Positions 49,584 to 57,921 of a stretch of DNA of 64,000 bases are shown piece by piece (within the stretch, counting starts at the first letter, position 1; every line of letters begins with the position of its first letter). The stretch comes from Amycolatopsis rifamycinica (GTDB lineage Bacteria; Actinomycetota; Actinomycetes; Mycobacteriales; Pseudonocardiaceae): the NCBI RefSeq assembly GCF_000695625.1, contig NZ_JMQI01000026.1, positions 186,001 to 250,000 of the forward strand, read 5' to 3'. The translations under genes and the position numbers were made by a program. The notes under the pieces are model-generated. The model worked only from the letters and a program-made list of their open reading frames with translations, did not search any database and was not told the DNA's origin.

Positions 49584-49982
49584 ATGACCCAAGTTCGAGG
49601 CACCAGCCGCGCGATGGCCGCGGACGTCGACATCGTCCTCAACACCGCCTCCGACCTCACCCGGGCCCCGGCGTGGCTGCCGGCTCCGGTGCAGGTGGTC
49701 GGCACCGGAGCCGGCACGGTCGACTTGCGGTGGCGCGACGAGAGCGTGCACCGCTACGAGATCGACCTCAAAGCGGCCGAGCACCGGCTGGCCTGGCACC
49801 CGACCGGGGACGGCGGCTGGGCGGGCGAGCTGCGGGTCACCGAACAGGGTGCCGGGTCCAGCCGCGCGGAGCTGTTGGTGGAGGCCGCCGACGACGCCGA
49901 CGCCGGCGAAGTGCGCACGGTGCTCGACGCGGCACTGCAGGCCTTGGCCGCCGAAGTCGACCAGAATTTCAACGTGAGCTGA
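49584..49982 (+). CDS. SRPBCC-family (START-like) small protein
   Basis: This 132-residue protein has the helix-grip pattern: MAADVDIVLNTASDLTRAPA at the start, WLPAPVQVVG, strands RYEIDLKAAEHRLAWHP and GWAGELRVTEQGAGSS, and a long C-terminal helix VRTVLDAALQALAAEVDQNF. The fold forms a hydrophobic pocket for lipids or polyketides; the ligand cannot be predicted. It stands alone, with a FUSC relic convergent on the other side. Confidence 0.8.
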   Translation: MTQVRGTSRAMAADVDIVLNTASDLTRAPAWLPAPVQVVGTGAGTVDLRWRDESVHRYEIDLKAAEHRLAWHPTGDGGWAGELRVTEQGAGSSRAELLVEAADDADAGEVRTVLDAALQALAAEVDQNFNVS

Positions 49983-50184
49983 CCGCGCCACCAGCACGGG
50001 AGTGAGGACCAGATGCCCAGGCGGTCGGATCCCGCGGTAGCCGCGTCCAGCCGGTGGACCGACGACGACGGCGTGCGCGAGCCCGGCGGATCCCTGCACG
50101 CTTGGCGGCCGGGGACCAACCAGACTGCCGTTGCACACAGCCGGTTTGGAGCGGTTCCCGCATGTGTTGTGGATCGACGCCCGC

Positions 50185-50919
50185 ACTCTTCGAAGGTGCT
50201 GTTACCCGGTCGTCGACCGCCCGGCCAATCACTGTGAGCAGATCCCGAGCGCAAGCGCGTGCGGCGTAGACCGCGGGCCCTCGGTAACCCGGCCCTGCAT
50301 GCTTCGCCGGGTCGAGGAGGTCCCTGGCCCGCTCGGCGACCGCGTCGAGCAACGGGCGCGGTAGTTCCTCCCCGGACCCGATCGCCGCCCGGGCGACACG
50401 CACCAGGCTCAGCACGGCGTTCGCCTGCAGCGTCAGGTACTTGCTCCGCGCGATGGCGCGGTGCACGGCCGCGCGCGAACGCCACCGGCGCGGTGCGATC
50501 AGCGCCACCTGCTGCGCAGTGCCGCGCGCCTGCTTGAGCACGGCGAGCCGGTTGTGGATGCGCTGCCCGATCGCCGGCTCCCGGCCGGCGTCGTCGCGGG
50601 ACCCGGCCGGCGTCTCGTCCGCGAGCTGGTCCCGCTGCCCGCCACCGCTTCCACCACGGTGCCGAGCGCGATGCCCAGCGCCACCCCGCTCATCAGCTGC
50701 ACGGCCCGCTGACCCCGCAGGACATCACTGGCCGACAGCGACACCGCGGCCGCGATCGGCGCGAAGAAGGGCTGTGGATGCCCCAGCAGGTCGTGCGCGA
50801 CGAACCACGACGCACTGACCGGCTGCGGCCGTCTGTACCACGGCCCAGCGGGCACGCCGAACCCGCCCGGCGACCGCCCGGGTCACCGAGCGCAGCCACT
50901 CGCTTCCCCGGAACACCAT
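50185..50919 (-). pseudogene. FUSC-type aromatic-acid exporter, frameshifted and truncated
   Basis: An ATG at 50919 opens RVRRARWAVVQTAAAG. One lost base near 50825 moves the reading to ASWFVAHDLLGHPQPFFAPI, AAAVSLSASDVLRGQRAVQL and MSGVALGIALGTVVEAVAG, the first membrane block of FUSC exporters. Another shift near 50640 leads to VALIAPRRWRSRAAVHRAIA and YLTLQANAVLSLVRVARAAI. The rest of the protein is absent after about 50200. It is a dead transporter gene. Confidence 0.75.
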
Positions 50920-51081
50920 TCCCGGCGGGTACCCATGCGGGCGCGCCTGAAGTCCGTCCCACGCGGCCGGGGCGGACCACGGTCACGCGGACCGGCTGTG
51001 CGCCGCCTGCGCCGGCAGCAGCGTTGTTCGCGCTGCTCACACCCGGCTCCCGCACGAGCGAGGAGCCGATCACCGACGACG

Positions 51082-52128
51082 TCAGCCAGCTGAGCGTGTC
51101 CGCGCAGGGGCCCGGCTGCTTGGCCGGCCCCATCCCGCTCGCCGCGCCTTGACCCCCGTCACCTTCACCCGATCGCGCAGCTGGGCCGCCGAATGAGCGG
51201 CCACCCGCAACCGCCCGTCCCGGTAGGAAACACCGCCGCGCAGTACGCGCGTGCCCACCGCCAGCCAGCTGCACACCCCTCGCTCCGCCAGCCACAAGGG
51301 CACCCACAACGCGCTGTCGGCCGGGTACACCGCCGCGGCGCCGGCCCGCCGCCGTCCCGCTTCGGCCAGCAACGCCGCCGCCACCAAGCCGCCGGCGACC
51401 AGCCGTCCGCCACGGCGGGCAGCCGCCACTGCGGCCGGGAGGATCGCCAGCTCGGCGGCCAGCCGCCAGGGCTGCGCGAAACTGTCGTAGGCCTGGCGGA
51501 CCCGCTGGGACAGGAAGGTCCGCACGTCCGGGGGCAGGCGCCGGACCAGCGGCGAGAGCAGGTACTGGACGGTGCCGCCCCGCGCCCGAACCGTCCGGAT
51601 CAGTTCGAGGTTCTCGAAGAGCACATCGCCGTCGTAGCAGCCGAACCGGTGAAAGGCGGTGCGCCGCACGGCCAACGTCCCGGGATAGTCGTGGGCGAAC
51701 GCCCGGTTGAGCAGGCTGCGGGCGGTGTCCCACCGGCAGTGCCACGGCGTCGGCCGGAAGTAGTTCTGGGGCACGACGAGGTCGGCGCCGTCGAGGGCCC
51801 CGGCCACCGCGGCGAGGGCGTCTCCGTCATACCGGACGTCGTCATCGGCGATGATCACCCGCTCCGCCCGCACCAGGCACACGCCGGTGATGACGCCGGC
51901 GACTTTCCCGTTGGCGCACCGCAGCTCCGGATCGGGCCGGACGTGGACGACCAGATCTCCCCACGCTCGCCGGTGTCGTTCGAACCAGCGCGGCGCCGAG
52001 CCGTCGACGACCACGACCTCCGCCCGGCCGGACAGCCACCGCAGGTACGCGGTCAGCTCGGCCAGGTCGGCGTCGCGGTCGTGGCGCAGCGGCAAAACGT
52101 AAGCGGGTCGGTGAGTCGCCGTCGTCAT
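51082..52128 (-). CDS. Family 2 glycosyltransferase
   Basis: This 348-residue protein has a GT-A fold with AYVLPLRHDRDADLAELTAY, RAEVVVVDGSAPRWFE, RVIIADDDVRYDGDALAAV (the DDD carries the metal-binding DxD) and LFENLELIRTVRARGG (the ED-like acceptor-site box). A hydrophobic stretch at about 222-262 (LAAELAILPAAVAAARRGG and following) could anchor it to the membrane. GT2 enzymes move sugars from nucleotide donors to lipids or polysaccharides; the acceptor is unknown. The ATG at 52128 faces the divergent STAS gene 69 bp away. Confidence 0.88.
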   Translation of the reverse strand: MTTATHRPAYVLPLRHDRDADLAELTAYLRWLSGRAEVVVVDGSAPRWFERHRRAWGDLVVHVRPDPELRCANGKVAGVITGVCLVRAERVIIADDDVRYDGDALAAVAGALDGADLVVPQNYFRPTPWHCRWDTARSLLNRAFAHDYPGTLAVRRTAFHRFGCYDGDVLFENLELIRTVRARGGTVQYLLSPLVRRLPPDVRTFLSQRVRQAYDSFAQPWRLAAELAILPAAVAAARRGGRLVAGGLVAAALLAEAGRRRAGAAAVYPADSALWVPLWLAERGVCSWLAVGTRVLRGGVSYRDGRLRVAAHSAAQLRDRVKVTGVKARRAGWGRPSSRAPARTRSAG

Positions 52129-52197
52129 AGTGCGGAGTAGCCCGGGGGTGGGGGGCTACACCTGACGACGACCGTCCACATGTGAATACCTTTTCGA

Positions 52198-52617
52198 GTG
52201 GCGGTGCGGGAAACCACCCACCAGTACGCCGAAACGATCCTGGCCGTACGGACGATCCCGTGGCGGCATGATCTGGCGATCATCTGCGCCGCCGGGGAGA
52301 TCGACACAGGTTCCGTCGGCCTGCTGCAGCAAGCGTTGTGGCAGGACTTGCCGGCCGGCCTCGTGCTGGACTTGTCCGGGGTGACCTTCTTCGGCTCGGC
52401 GGGATTGCGGGCGATCGAGGTCGCCGTCAGCCGGGCCCGCGCCGAGCGCCGCCGGATCGGAATCGTCGCCGCTGCCCGCCCGGTTCTCCGCCCACTGCGC
52501 ATTTTCGGCGTGGACGCCTGGGTCGGGGTCTATCCGATTCTGGCCGATGCCCTGCGCGAAGTGCCGCTGTCCCCGCCACCGCCGGAGCGACCGGCCGGAT
52601 TTGAGCCGCGTTCATGA
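52198..52617 (+). CDS. STAS-domain anti-sigma factor antagonist
   Basis: This 139-residue protein has the SpoIIAA/RsbV pattern: LAIICAAGEIDTGSVGLLQQ, LVLDLSGVTFFGSAGLRAIE with the Ser normally phosphorylated by the cognate anti-sigma kinase, then ERRRIGIVAAARPVLRPLRI. It would release a sigma factor by binding its anti-sigma kinase. No kinase or sigma gene is adjacent; the nearby GAF-ANTAR genes are of another stress pathway. It starts at a GTG. Confidence 0.88.
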   Translation: MAVRETTHQYAETILAVRTIPWRHDLAIICAAGEIDTGSVGLLQQALWQDLPAGLVLDLSGVTFFGSAGLRAIEVAVSRARAERRRIGIVAAARPVLRPLRIFGVDAWVGVYPILADALREVPLSPPPPERPAGFEPRS

Positions 52618-53050
52618 GGTCCCGCAGGATCGACACGGTCGACGGCTCGCCGGGACAGCGGTGGTTCGTCGCCGGGTCGCCGCCGCCTTGCGGGACCAGG
52701 TCGAAAGCGCCGATGTCCTGACCGAGGAACCGCTCCGGGCCGAACGCGGCCGCCGATGAACGGCGCGAAGGGGGAGAACCGGCGCAGCTCGCGGGCGAAC
52801 GCGGTGTCGCCGTTGGCCAAGCGCTACCGGTGCTGCGGCCAGCGGTGCAGGGCGTGCCCGGCGTCCGGTCCGCACAGGCCGACCGCGCGCTCGCTGAGCA
52901 GCCGGGTGTGGGCCACCACGGACGCCTTGCGAGCACGGAAGCCGGACAGTCAGGCGTAGCCGCCGAGCAGGTCAGGGAGGGACTCGTCCAGCAGGCGGAA
53001 GGGGAGCGCATTCTCCTCACCGGCTACCCGTCGCCGGACACGGACAACCG
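52615..53050 (-). pseudogene. CYP152-like cytochrome P450 (peroxygenase) relic
   Basis: Reading down the minus strand gives RLLDESLPDLLGGYA, a TGA at 52953-52955, then LSGFRARKASVVAHTRLLSE and RAVGLCGPDAGHALHRW, the N-terminal region of CYP152-type P450s. After a large internal loss it continues with TAFARELRRFSPFAPFIGG and, in another frame, FGPERFLGQDIGAFDLVPQG followed by GGDPATNHRCPGE, the haem-binding Cys loop typical of fatty-acid or peroxide-using P450s. Roughly 200 central residues are missing. Confidence 0.72.
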
Positions 53051-53064
53051 CGACTCCGCCGGTC

Positions 53065-53484
53065 TCAGGTGTTGGCTTCCTCGGAGCTGATTTCGGCGAG
53101 CGCCGAATCCGGGTCGCGTTCCATGGCCGCGTCACCGAGCGAAAGCACGCCCACGGGCCGGTCGTTCTCGACCACCGGAATGCGGCGCACGGCGGCCTCG
53201 CGCATGCGGGCGATGGCGGCGTCGGCGGCGTCGTCCGGCGCCACAGTGAGCAGCTGGTCGCTGCACACGTCGCCGAGCGCACAGGCGGCCAGGTCGTCGA
53301 AGTCGGCCACGCCCCGGACGACGATGTCGCGGTCGGTGACGATCCCGCGCAGCTGCCCGTCTTCGACGACGAGCACGGCACCGACGTCCTGCTGCCGCAT
53401 GGCTTGCGCGGCCTGCCGCACCGGGGCGTCCGGCGGCAGGCTCACGAGGTCGGTGGTCATGAGGTCCCGGACCAGTTGAGTCAT
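53065..53484 (-). CDS. CBS-domain pair protein
   Basis: This 139-residue protein consists of two CBS motifs: LVRDLMTTDLVSLPPDAPV with GAVLVVEDGQLRGIVTDRDI, and ALGDVCSDQLLTVAPDD with IPVVENDRPVGVLSLGDAA. Such stand-alone pairs bind adenosyl nucleotides and act as energy or redox sensors, often in dormancy or stress regulons. The ATG at 53484 has a GAAAGGA ribosome site. A long leader of about 460 bp with no gene precedes it. Confidence 0.92.
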   Translation of the reverse strand: MTQLVRDLMTTDLVSLPPDAPVRQAAQAMRQQDVGAVLVVEDGQLRGIVTDRDIVVRGVADFDDLAACALGDVCSDQLLTVAPDDAADAAIARMREAAVRRIPVVENDRPVGVLSLGDAAMERDPDSALAEISSEEANT

Positions 53485-53951
53485 GACGGTTTTCCTTTCC
53501 CGGTGCCGAACCGGCTCGTGGCGGCCGAGTGCTCCGGGTGCCACCGGGTGAGAGCGCTAAACGGGTGATCGGCTCCCGTGTCGCCGAAACGGGAGCACAG
53601 TCCCCGCAACGCGCGTCACGCCCGCCGGCGGGGAACACCGCACCGCGCGTCGAAAGGGATGTCGGTACGGCGGAGTCCCCGGGCCTCACCCCTTCCGCCT
53701 CCCGGAACACCGGTGCACGCCCGAGCCGGGTCGCGCAACCGCCGAGAAGCGACCCCCATGCCGGCTCTCATGCCACCGCTTCCGCTCGCAGGCCTCCTCC
53801 ACCCATCGCTGAGCGGAAGCGGTTCTCGTCGGCCGACACCCGATCAGGTCAAGCTGCCCGGACGGGCGATGGTCATGCCCCCGTCTGCGGCGGGACTACA
53901 CCTGGAGCACGCAGGCGGCTAGCGTGGTGGGTGAGGGACGGAGGCTCGCTG
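53485..53951. other. Gene-free leader region
   Basis: This holds the divergent control regions of the CBS gene and the small plus-strand gene at 53952. No conserved domain is seen in any frame, and no clear operator was found. Confidence 0.45.
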
Positions 53952-54179
53952 GTGGACCGACAGGATCGGGAACACGCGGCGCGCGCGGCGCGCGCGAAGG
54001 CCGACCGGCGGGCGGCGATCGGCGAGGCGACGGGCATCCTCCTCGCCCAGGGCGACGACCATGCCCGCGCGACGCTGCGCGAGCCCCACGGTCCGGCCGG
54101 GGAGGACGACGAAGCCGCCCGCGTGGTCGCGACGGCGAACGCGGCCGCCGAGGACGGAGCCGATCCGGACTGGATCTGA
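53952..54179 (+). CDS. Small charged protein with partial ANTAR-like pattern
   Basis: This 75-residue protein starts at a GTG preceded by GGAGG with a 7-base gap. It is a helical Ala/Arg/Glu-rich sequence; RRAAIGEATGILLAQGDDHA resembles the start of the ANTAR RNA-binding helix (IGQAKGILM), but the second half of that domain is missing. It could be a short regulator or a remnant. It converges on the GAF-ANTAR gene 52 bp away. Confidence 0.55.
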   Translation: MDRQDREHAARAARAKADRRAAIGEATGILLAQGDDHARATLREPHGPAGEDDEAARVVATANAAAEDGADPDWI

Positions 54180-54231
54180 CCGGCGGCGCACCGATTCCGC
54201 GGCATGACGGCTCGCGGGGCGGAACCCGGGG

Positions 54232-55011
54232 TCAGCCGTCTTCGGCCAAGCGGCCCGCGGCCGAGGTCGACAGGCTGGGCGAGGCGGCCGCCACGAGCGC
54301 GGGGTCGAGGGTACCCCCGGTGATCGCCCCCGCGACCTCGCCGGTCGTGGCCCGGGTCCGGTCGGCATGGGCCTGCAGCAGAACCCGCGCCGCACCCGGA
54401 TCGAGGTCACGCGCCGCGGCCACCATGCCCACCGCCTGGGCGACCCGGACCCGGCCGTTGAGGACCGCGAGGGTCGTCTCGGCCAAGCGGGCTTCGCGGC
54501 GGTCGCCGGATTCCACTGTCATGCCGAGCACCGCGAGATCCGCCAGCGCCTGCGCGGCCGCCAGCTCCTCGCGGCCGAGTTCACGCGGACGCGTGTGGAA
54601 GACGTTCACACCGCCCAGCGTCCGCCCCCGCAACCGCAGCGGAAACGCGTGCACTGCGGCGAACCCGCCGGCCGACGCCGCGAGCCGGAACGCCGGCCAG
54701 CGCGCCGGGTCCACTGCATCGAGGTGGGGCGCGGCGACGATCTCGCCGGTGCGGATGCAGTCCACGCACGGCCCCTCCCCGGTCAAGGTCTGGAGCAGTT
54801 CGAGAAACCGGGACGTGTCGTCGGACGCCGCGAGCACCTCGACGCCGCCTCGAGGGTCGGCCACCAGCAGGCCCGCCGCGGAAGCGCCGGTCACCTCGCC
54901 CAGCGACCGCGTCGCCGTCCGCAGCAGCGAAGCCGGGTCGGTGCCGTCGGCGACGAGGCGGGTGGTGAGCTCCACCATCGCGTGCGCAAGCTGTTCCCGG
55001 TCGACGGACAC
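54232..55011 (-). CDS. GAF-ANTAR domain regulator (1)
   Basis: This 259-residue protein has an N-terminal GAF sensor (VELTTRLVADGTDPASLLRT, ASAAGLLVADPRGGVEVLAA, LLQTLTGEGPCVDCIRTGE and AAVHAFPLRLRGRTLGGVNV), then a C-terminal ANTAR-type three-helix RNA-binding domain (NGRVRVAQAVGMVAAARD onward). ANTAR proteins bind paired hairpins in leader RNAs and prevent termination. CVDC in the GAF could respond to redox or a ligand. The GTG at 55011 is chosen because upstream sequence reads as non-coding. It follows a second GAF-ANTAR gene by 53 bp in the same direction. Confidence 0.88.
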   Translation of the reverse strand: MSVDREQLAHAMVELTTRLVADGTDPASLLRTATRSLGEVTGASAAGLLVADPRGGVEVLAASDDTSRFLELLQTLTGEGPCVDCIRTGEIVAAPHLDAVDPARWPAFRLAASAGGFAAVHAFPLRLRGRTLGGVNVFHTRPRELGREELAAAQALADLAVLGMTVESGDRREARLAETTLAVLNGRVRVAQAVGMVAAARDLDPGAARVLLQAHADRTRATTGEVAGAITGGTLDPALVAAASPSLSTSAAGRLAEDG

Positions 55012-55064
55012 TCCGTGAGCATACGGCCCGGTACCGCCGGACGCGGTGCGGTCGGCCGCCGGAG

Positions 55065-55772
55065 TCACTCCGCCCACCGGTCGAGCGTGATGCGCCGGGC
55101 GATCACGTCCCGCGACACCTCCAGCAACGACCGTCCCTCCCCGAAAGCGTGCGCCCGCAGGCGCATGGAGGCGTCGACGAGGCTGATCCGCAGCTGGACG
55201 GCGACCATGCCCGTCGCGATGTGCACGTCTTCGTACGCACCGCCGCCCTGTTCCGCCGGATCCAAGCCCGCCGCCTCGTCGTTGAGGGCCTGCCGGAGGA
55301 CCACCGCGATGGCGAGGTCGGCCAGGACCGTCGCGTCGGCCAGGGCGTCGGACGTCAGCCGTCCGGGGGCGCGGCGGTACAGGTCCAGGGTGCCGAGCTT
55401 GATCGCGCCGCTGTGCAGCGGGAAGGCGAACACCGCGGCCACCCCTTCGGCGCGGGCGGCGTCGGTGAACATCGGCCACCGGCCGTCTTCGGCGGTGATG
55501 TCGGTGATGAGCACGGGCTCATCGCTGGTGTAGGCCAGGACGCCGGGGCCTTCGCCCAGTGCGTACTGAGCTTCCTCCAGCTTCGACGCCCACGGCCCGC
55601 TCGTGGCCAGCAGCTCCTGCGTGCGGCCCGCAGAGCGCATCGAGAGCGCGGCGCCGTCCGCCAGTCCGCCGACGCAGGTGGCGCAGACCGCGGCGGGCAG
55701 TCCCGCGCCGTCCCGTGCAGCCCGCCGGGTGACCTCCTGCCACAGCCGCTCGCGGTCGGCGGCCGGCTGCAC
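55065..55772 (-). CDS. GAF-ANTAR domain regulator (2)
   Basis: This 235-residue protein has a GAF domain with CATCVGGLADGAALSM, EAQYALGEGPGVLAYTSDE and AAVFAFPLHSGAIKLGTLDL, then an ANTAR region AYEDVHIATGMVAVQLRISL ending in DVIARRITLDRW. It is likely a paralogue of the next gene and probably in the same operon. Signal unknown; the short Cys pair near residue 30 (CATC) is noteworthy. The GTG start has no strong ribosome site. Confidence 0.86.
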   Translation of the reverse strand: MQPAADRERLWQEVTRRAARDGAGLPAAVCATCVGGLADGAALSMRSAGRTQELLATSGPWASKLEEAQYALGEGPGVLAYTSDEPVLITDITAEDGRWPMFTDAARAEGVAAVFAFPLHSGAIKLGTLDLYRRAPGRLTSDALADATVLADLAIAVVLRQALNDEAAGLDPAEQGGGAYEDVHIATGMVAVQLRISLVDASMRLRAHAFGEGRSLLEVSRDVIARRITLDRWAE

Positions 55773-55853
55773 GCCGGGATGGGCACGTCAACGACCAGAC
55801 CGTCAACGACGAAACCATCGCGCCCTTCGGCGGCCATGACGTAATGCCCGGCG

Positions 55854-56063
55854 TCAGCTCCCCGAGACGTCCGTAACGGGATAATCGCTCTGCCCCACCG
55901 CACCGGTCGGTGACGCCGGCTCCCGCCGCTCGGACACCTCGGCCCGCCCGGGCTGCGGATCCGGTTCGCCGGCGAGCCCGGGCCCGCTTTCGGCCATCGA
56001 CGCCCGGCTGCCTTCTTCTTCGGTCCAGGCCGGAGTCGTGTCGCGCTTCTCGTCATCGCTCAT
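55854..56063 (-). CDS. Small disordered acidic protein
   Basis: This 69-residue protein begins MSDDEKRDTTPAWTEEEGSR. It is rich in Glu, Pro, Gly and Ser with no hydrophobic core, so intrinsically disordered. Codon bias supports coding. It lies between the ANTAR gene and the ThDP enzyme. No family recognised. Confidence 0.55.
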   Translation of the reverse strand: MSDDEKRDTTPAWTEEEGSRASMAESGPGLAGEPDPQPGRAEVSERREPASPTGAVGQSDYPVTDVSGS

Positions 56064-56133
56064 GCCCGTCGGCTACCCGCGCAGCCGCCTGACAACCGCC
56101 CCGGCTCAGGCGGTCGCGGTGACCTCGGGCGTG

Positions 56134-57921
56134 TCATGAACTGCCCTCATGGCCTTCGTCGGATCGCTGCTTCGCGACGTTCTCGCCGGCCCCGGCGTCG
56201 TCGGTTTCCTGCTCGAGACCCTGGTGGATCTTCTCGACCTTGGCGTCCGGCAGGTGTGGCGCGAGCAGCGGCACGGCGGGGTCGACGATCGCTTCGACCA
56301 CCACCGGCCGGTCCGCGGCGAACGCCTGTTCCCAGACGTCGTCGACCTGTTTCGGGTCGTCCAGCCGTAAACCACGCAGCCCGACCAGGTCCGCGTATGC
56401 GGCATACGGGAAATCGGGGACGCGCTGGGACTCTTCGTACCGCGGATCGCCCTCCATCTCCCGCTGCTCCCAGGTGACCTCGTTGAGGTCGCGGTTGTGC
56501 AGCACCAGCACGACGAACCGCGGATCGGCCCACGAACGCCAGCGGTCGGCGACGGTGATCAGCTCCAGCAGCCCGTTCATCTCCATCGCGCCGTCGCCGG
56601 CCAGCGCCACGACCGGGCGGTCCGGCGCGTCCAGCTTCGCCGCCAGCGCGTACGGCAGCGCACACCCCATCGCCGCCAGGTAGCTCGACACGTGCGCGGG
56701 CACCCCCGCTGGCAAGGCCAGGTGCCGCGCGTACCAGTACGTCGAGGACCCGACGTCGACCGCGACCCGCGCCGACGGCGGAACGTGGTCCGACAGCTTC
56801 CGCACCACCAGCTCCGGGTTCAGCGGATCCGCGGGACGCTCGGCGCGGTCCCGGGCGATCTCGCGCCACCGCTCGACACTCTTGCCGACTTCGCCGTGCC
56901 AGCGCCGGTCGGGGTTGCGAGGAAGCAGCTTCAGCAGCGCACGCAGCGTCTCGCGGGCGTCTCCGGCCAGCGCGACCTCGACCGGGTACTTGCTGCCGAT
57001 CACGCGGGGCTCGTTGTCGATCTGCACGGCCCGGGCCTGGCCGGGCGCCGGGTAGAACTCCGTCCACGGGTCGTTGCAGCCGACGATCAGCAGCGTGTCG
57101 CAGCCGCTCATCAGCTCCGCGCTCGCCGTCGTCCCGAGGTGGCCCATGACGCCGGTGTGCCAGTCCGGGCCCTCCGGCAGTTCCGGCTTGCCGACCAGCG
57201 ACACGGTCACACCCGCGCCGAGCCGGTCGACGACCTGCTCGATCTCCCGTCGCGCACCCGCGCCGCCGCGCCCGACCAGCAACGCCACCTTCCGGCCACC
57301 GCGCAGCACGTCGACCGCCTGGCGCACCGCGCCGTCGTCCGGCAGCACCCGGGGCCGGGCCGAGACCGGCGACGACGGCACCACACCGTGCGCGTGCGGG
57401 ATCTCCCCGGGCGCTTCGGCGCGCTGCACGTCGTGCGGCAAGATCACACACGTCGGCGTCCGCGTCTCGATCGCCGTCCGCATCGCGTTGTCCAGCAGCA
57501 TCGGCACCTGCTCGGGCGCGAACGCCGTCTGCAGGTATTGCGCGCAGACGTCCTTGAACAGCGCGTGGAGGTCGACTTCCTGGAGGTAGCCGCTGCCCAG
57601 CGCGGTCGACACGACCTGCCCGACGAGCGCGACGACCGGCCGCCGGTCGAGCTTGGCGTCGTAGAGCCCGCCGAGCAGGTGGATCGCGCCGGGTCCCTGC
57701 GTCGACAGGCAGACACCCGGCGTCCCGGTGTACTTCGCGTGCCCGGACGCCATGAACGCGGCCATCTCCTCGTGCCGCGCCTGGACGTACTCCGGGTTTC
57801 CGCCCGCTCGGCGCAGGGCGGCGAGCACCGGGTCGATCCCGTCGCCCGCGTAGCCGAACACCCGACGCACCTGCCAGGTCGCGAGCCGTTCGACCACCAG
57901 GTCGGCGACCGTGCGGGTCAT
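56134..57921 (-). CDS. Thiamine-diphosphate enzyme (pyruvate oxidase / acetolactate-synthase superfamily)
   Basis: This 595-residue protein has the three-domain fold. The N-terminal PYR domain has VFGYAGDGIDPVLAAL and YVQARHEEMAAFMASGHAKY with the catalytic Glu. A central Rossmann-like domain has VALLVGRGGAGARREIEQVV. The C-terminal PP domain has ALAGDGAMEMNGLLELITVA and LHNRDLNEVTWEQ for ThDP/Mg binding. It acts on pyruvate or another 2-oxo acid; lack of a clear FAD or quinone tail leaves the exact reaction open. Its ATG overlaps the TGA of the dehydrogenase gene (ATGA), so the two are coupled. Confidence 0.88.
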   Translation of the reverse strand: MTRTVADLVVERLATWQVRRVFGYAGDGIDPVLAALRRAGGNPEYVQARHEEMAAFMASGHAKYTGTPGVCLSTQGPGAIHLLGGLYDAKLDRRPVVALVGQVVSTALGSGYLQEVDLHALFKDVCAQYLQTAFAPEQVPMLLDNAMRTAIETRTPTCVILPHDVQRAEAPGEIPHAHGVVPSSPVSARPRVLPDDGAVRQAVDVLRGGRKVALLVGRGGAGARREIEQVVDRLGAGVTVSLVGKPELPEGPDWHTGVMGHLGTTASAELMSGCDTLLIVGCNDPWTEFYPAPGQARAVQIDNEPRVIGSKYPVEVALAGDARETLRALLKLLPRNPDRRWHGEVGKSVERWREIARDRAERPADPLNPELVVRKLSDHVPPSARVAVDVGSSTYWYARHLALPAGVPAHVSSYLAAMGCALPYALAAKLDAPDRPVVALAGDGAMEMNGLLELITVADRWRSWADPRFVVLVLHNRDLNEVTWEQREMEGDPRYEESQRVPDFPYAAYADLVGLRGLRLDDPKQVDDVWEQAFAADRPVVVEAIVDPAVPLLAPHLPDAKVEKIHQGLEQETDDAGAGENVAKQRSDEGHEGSS

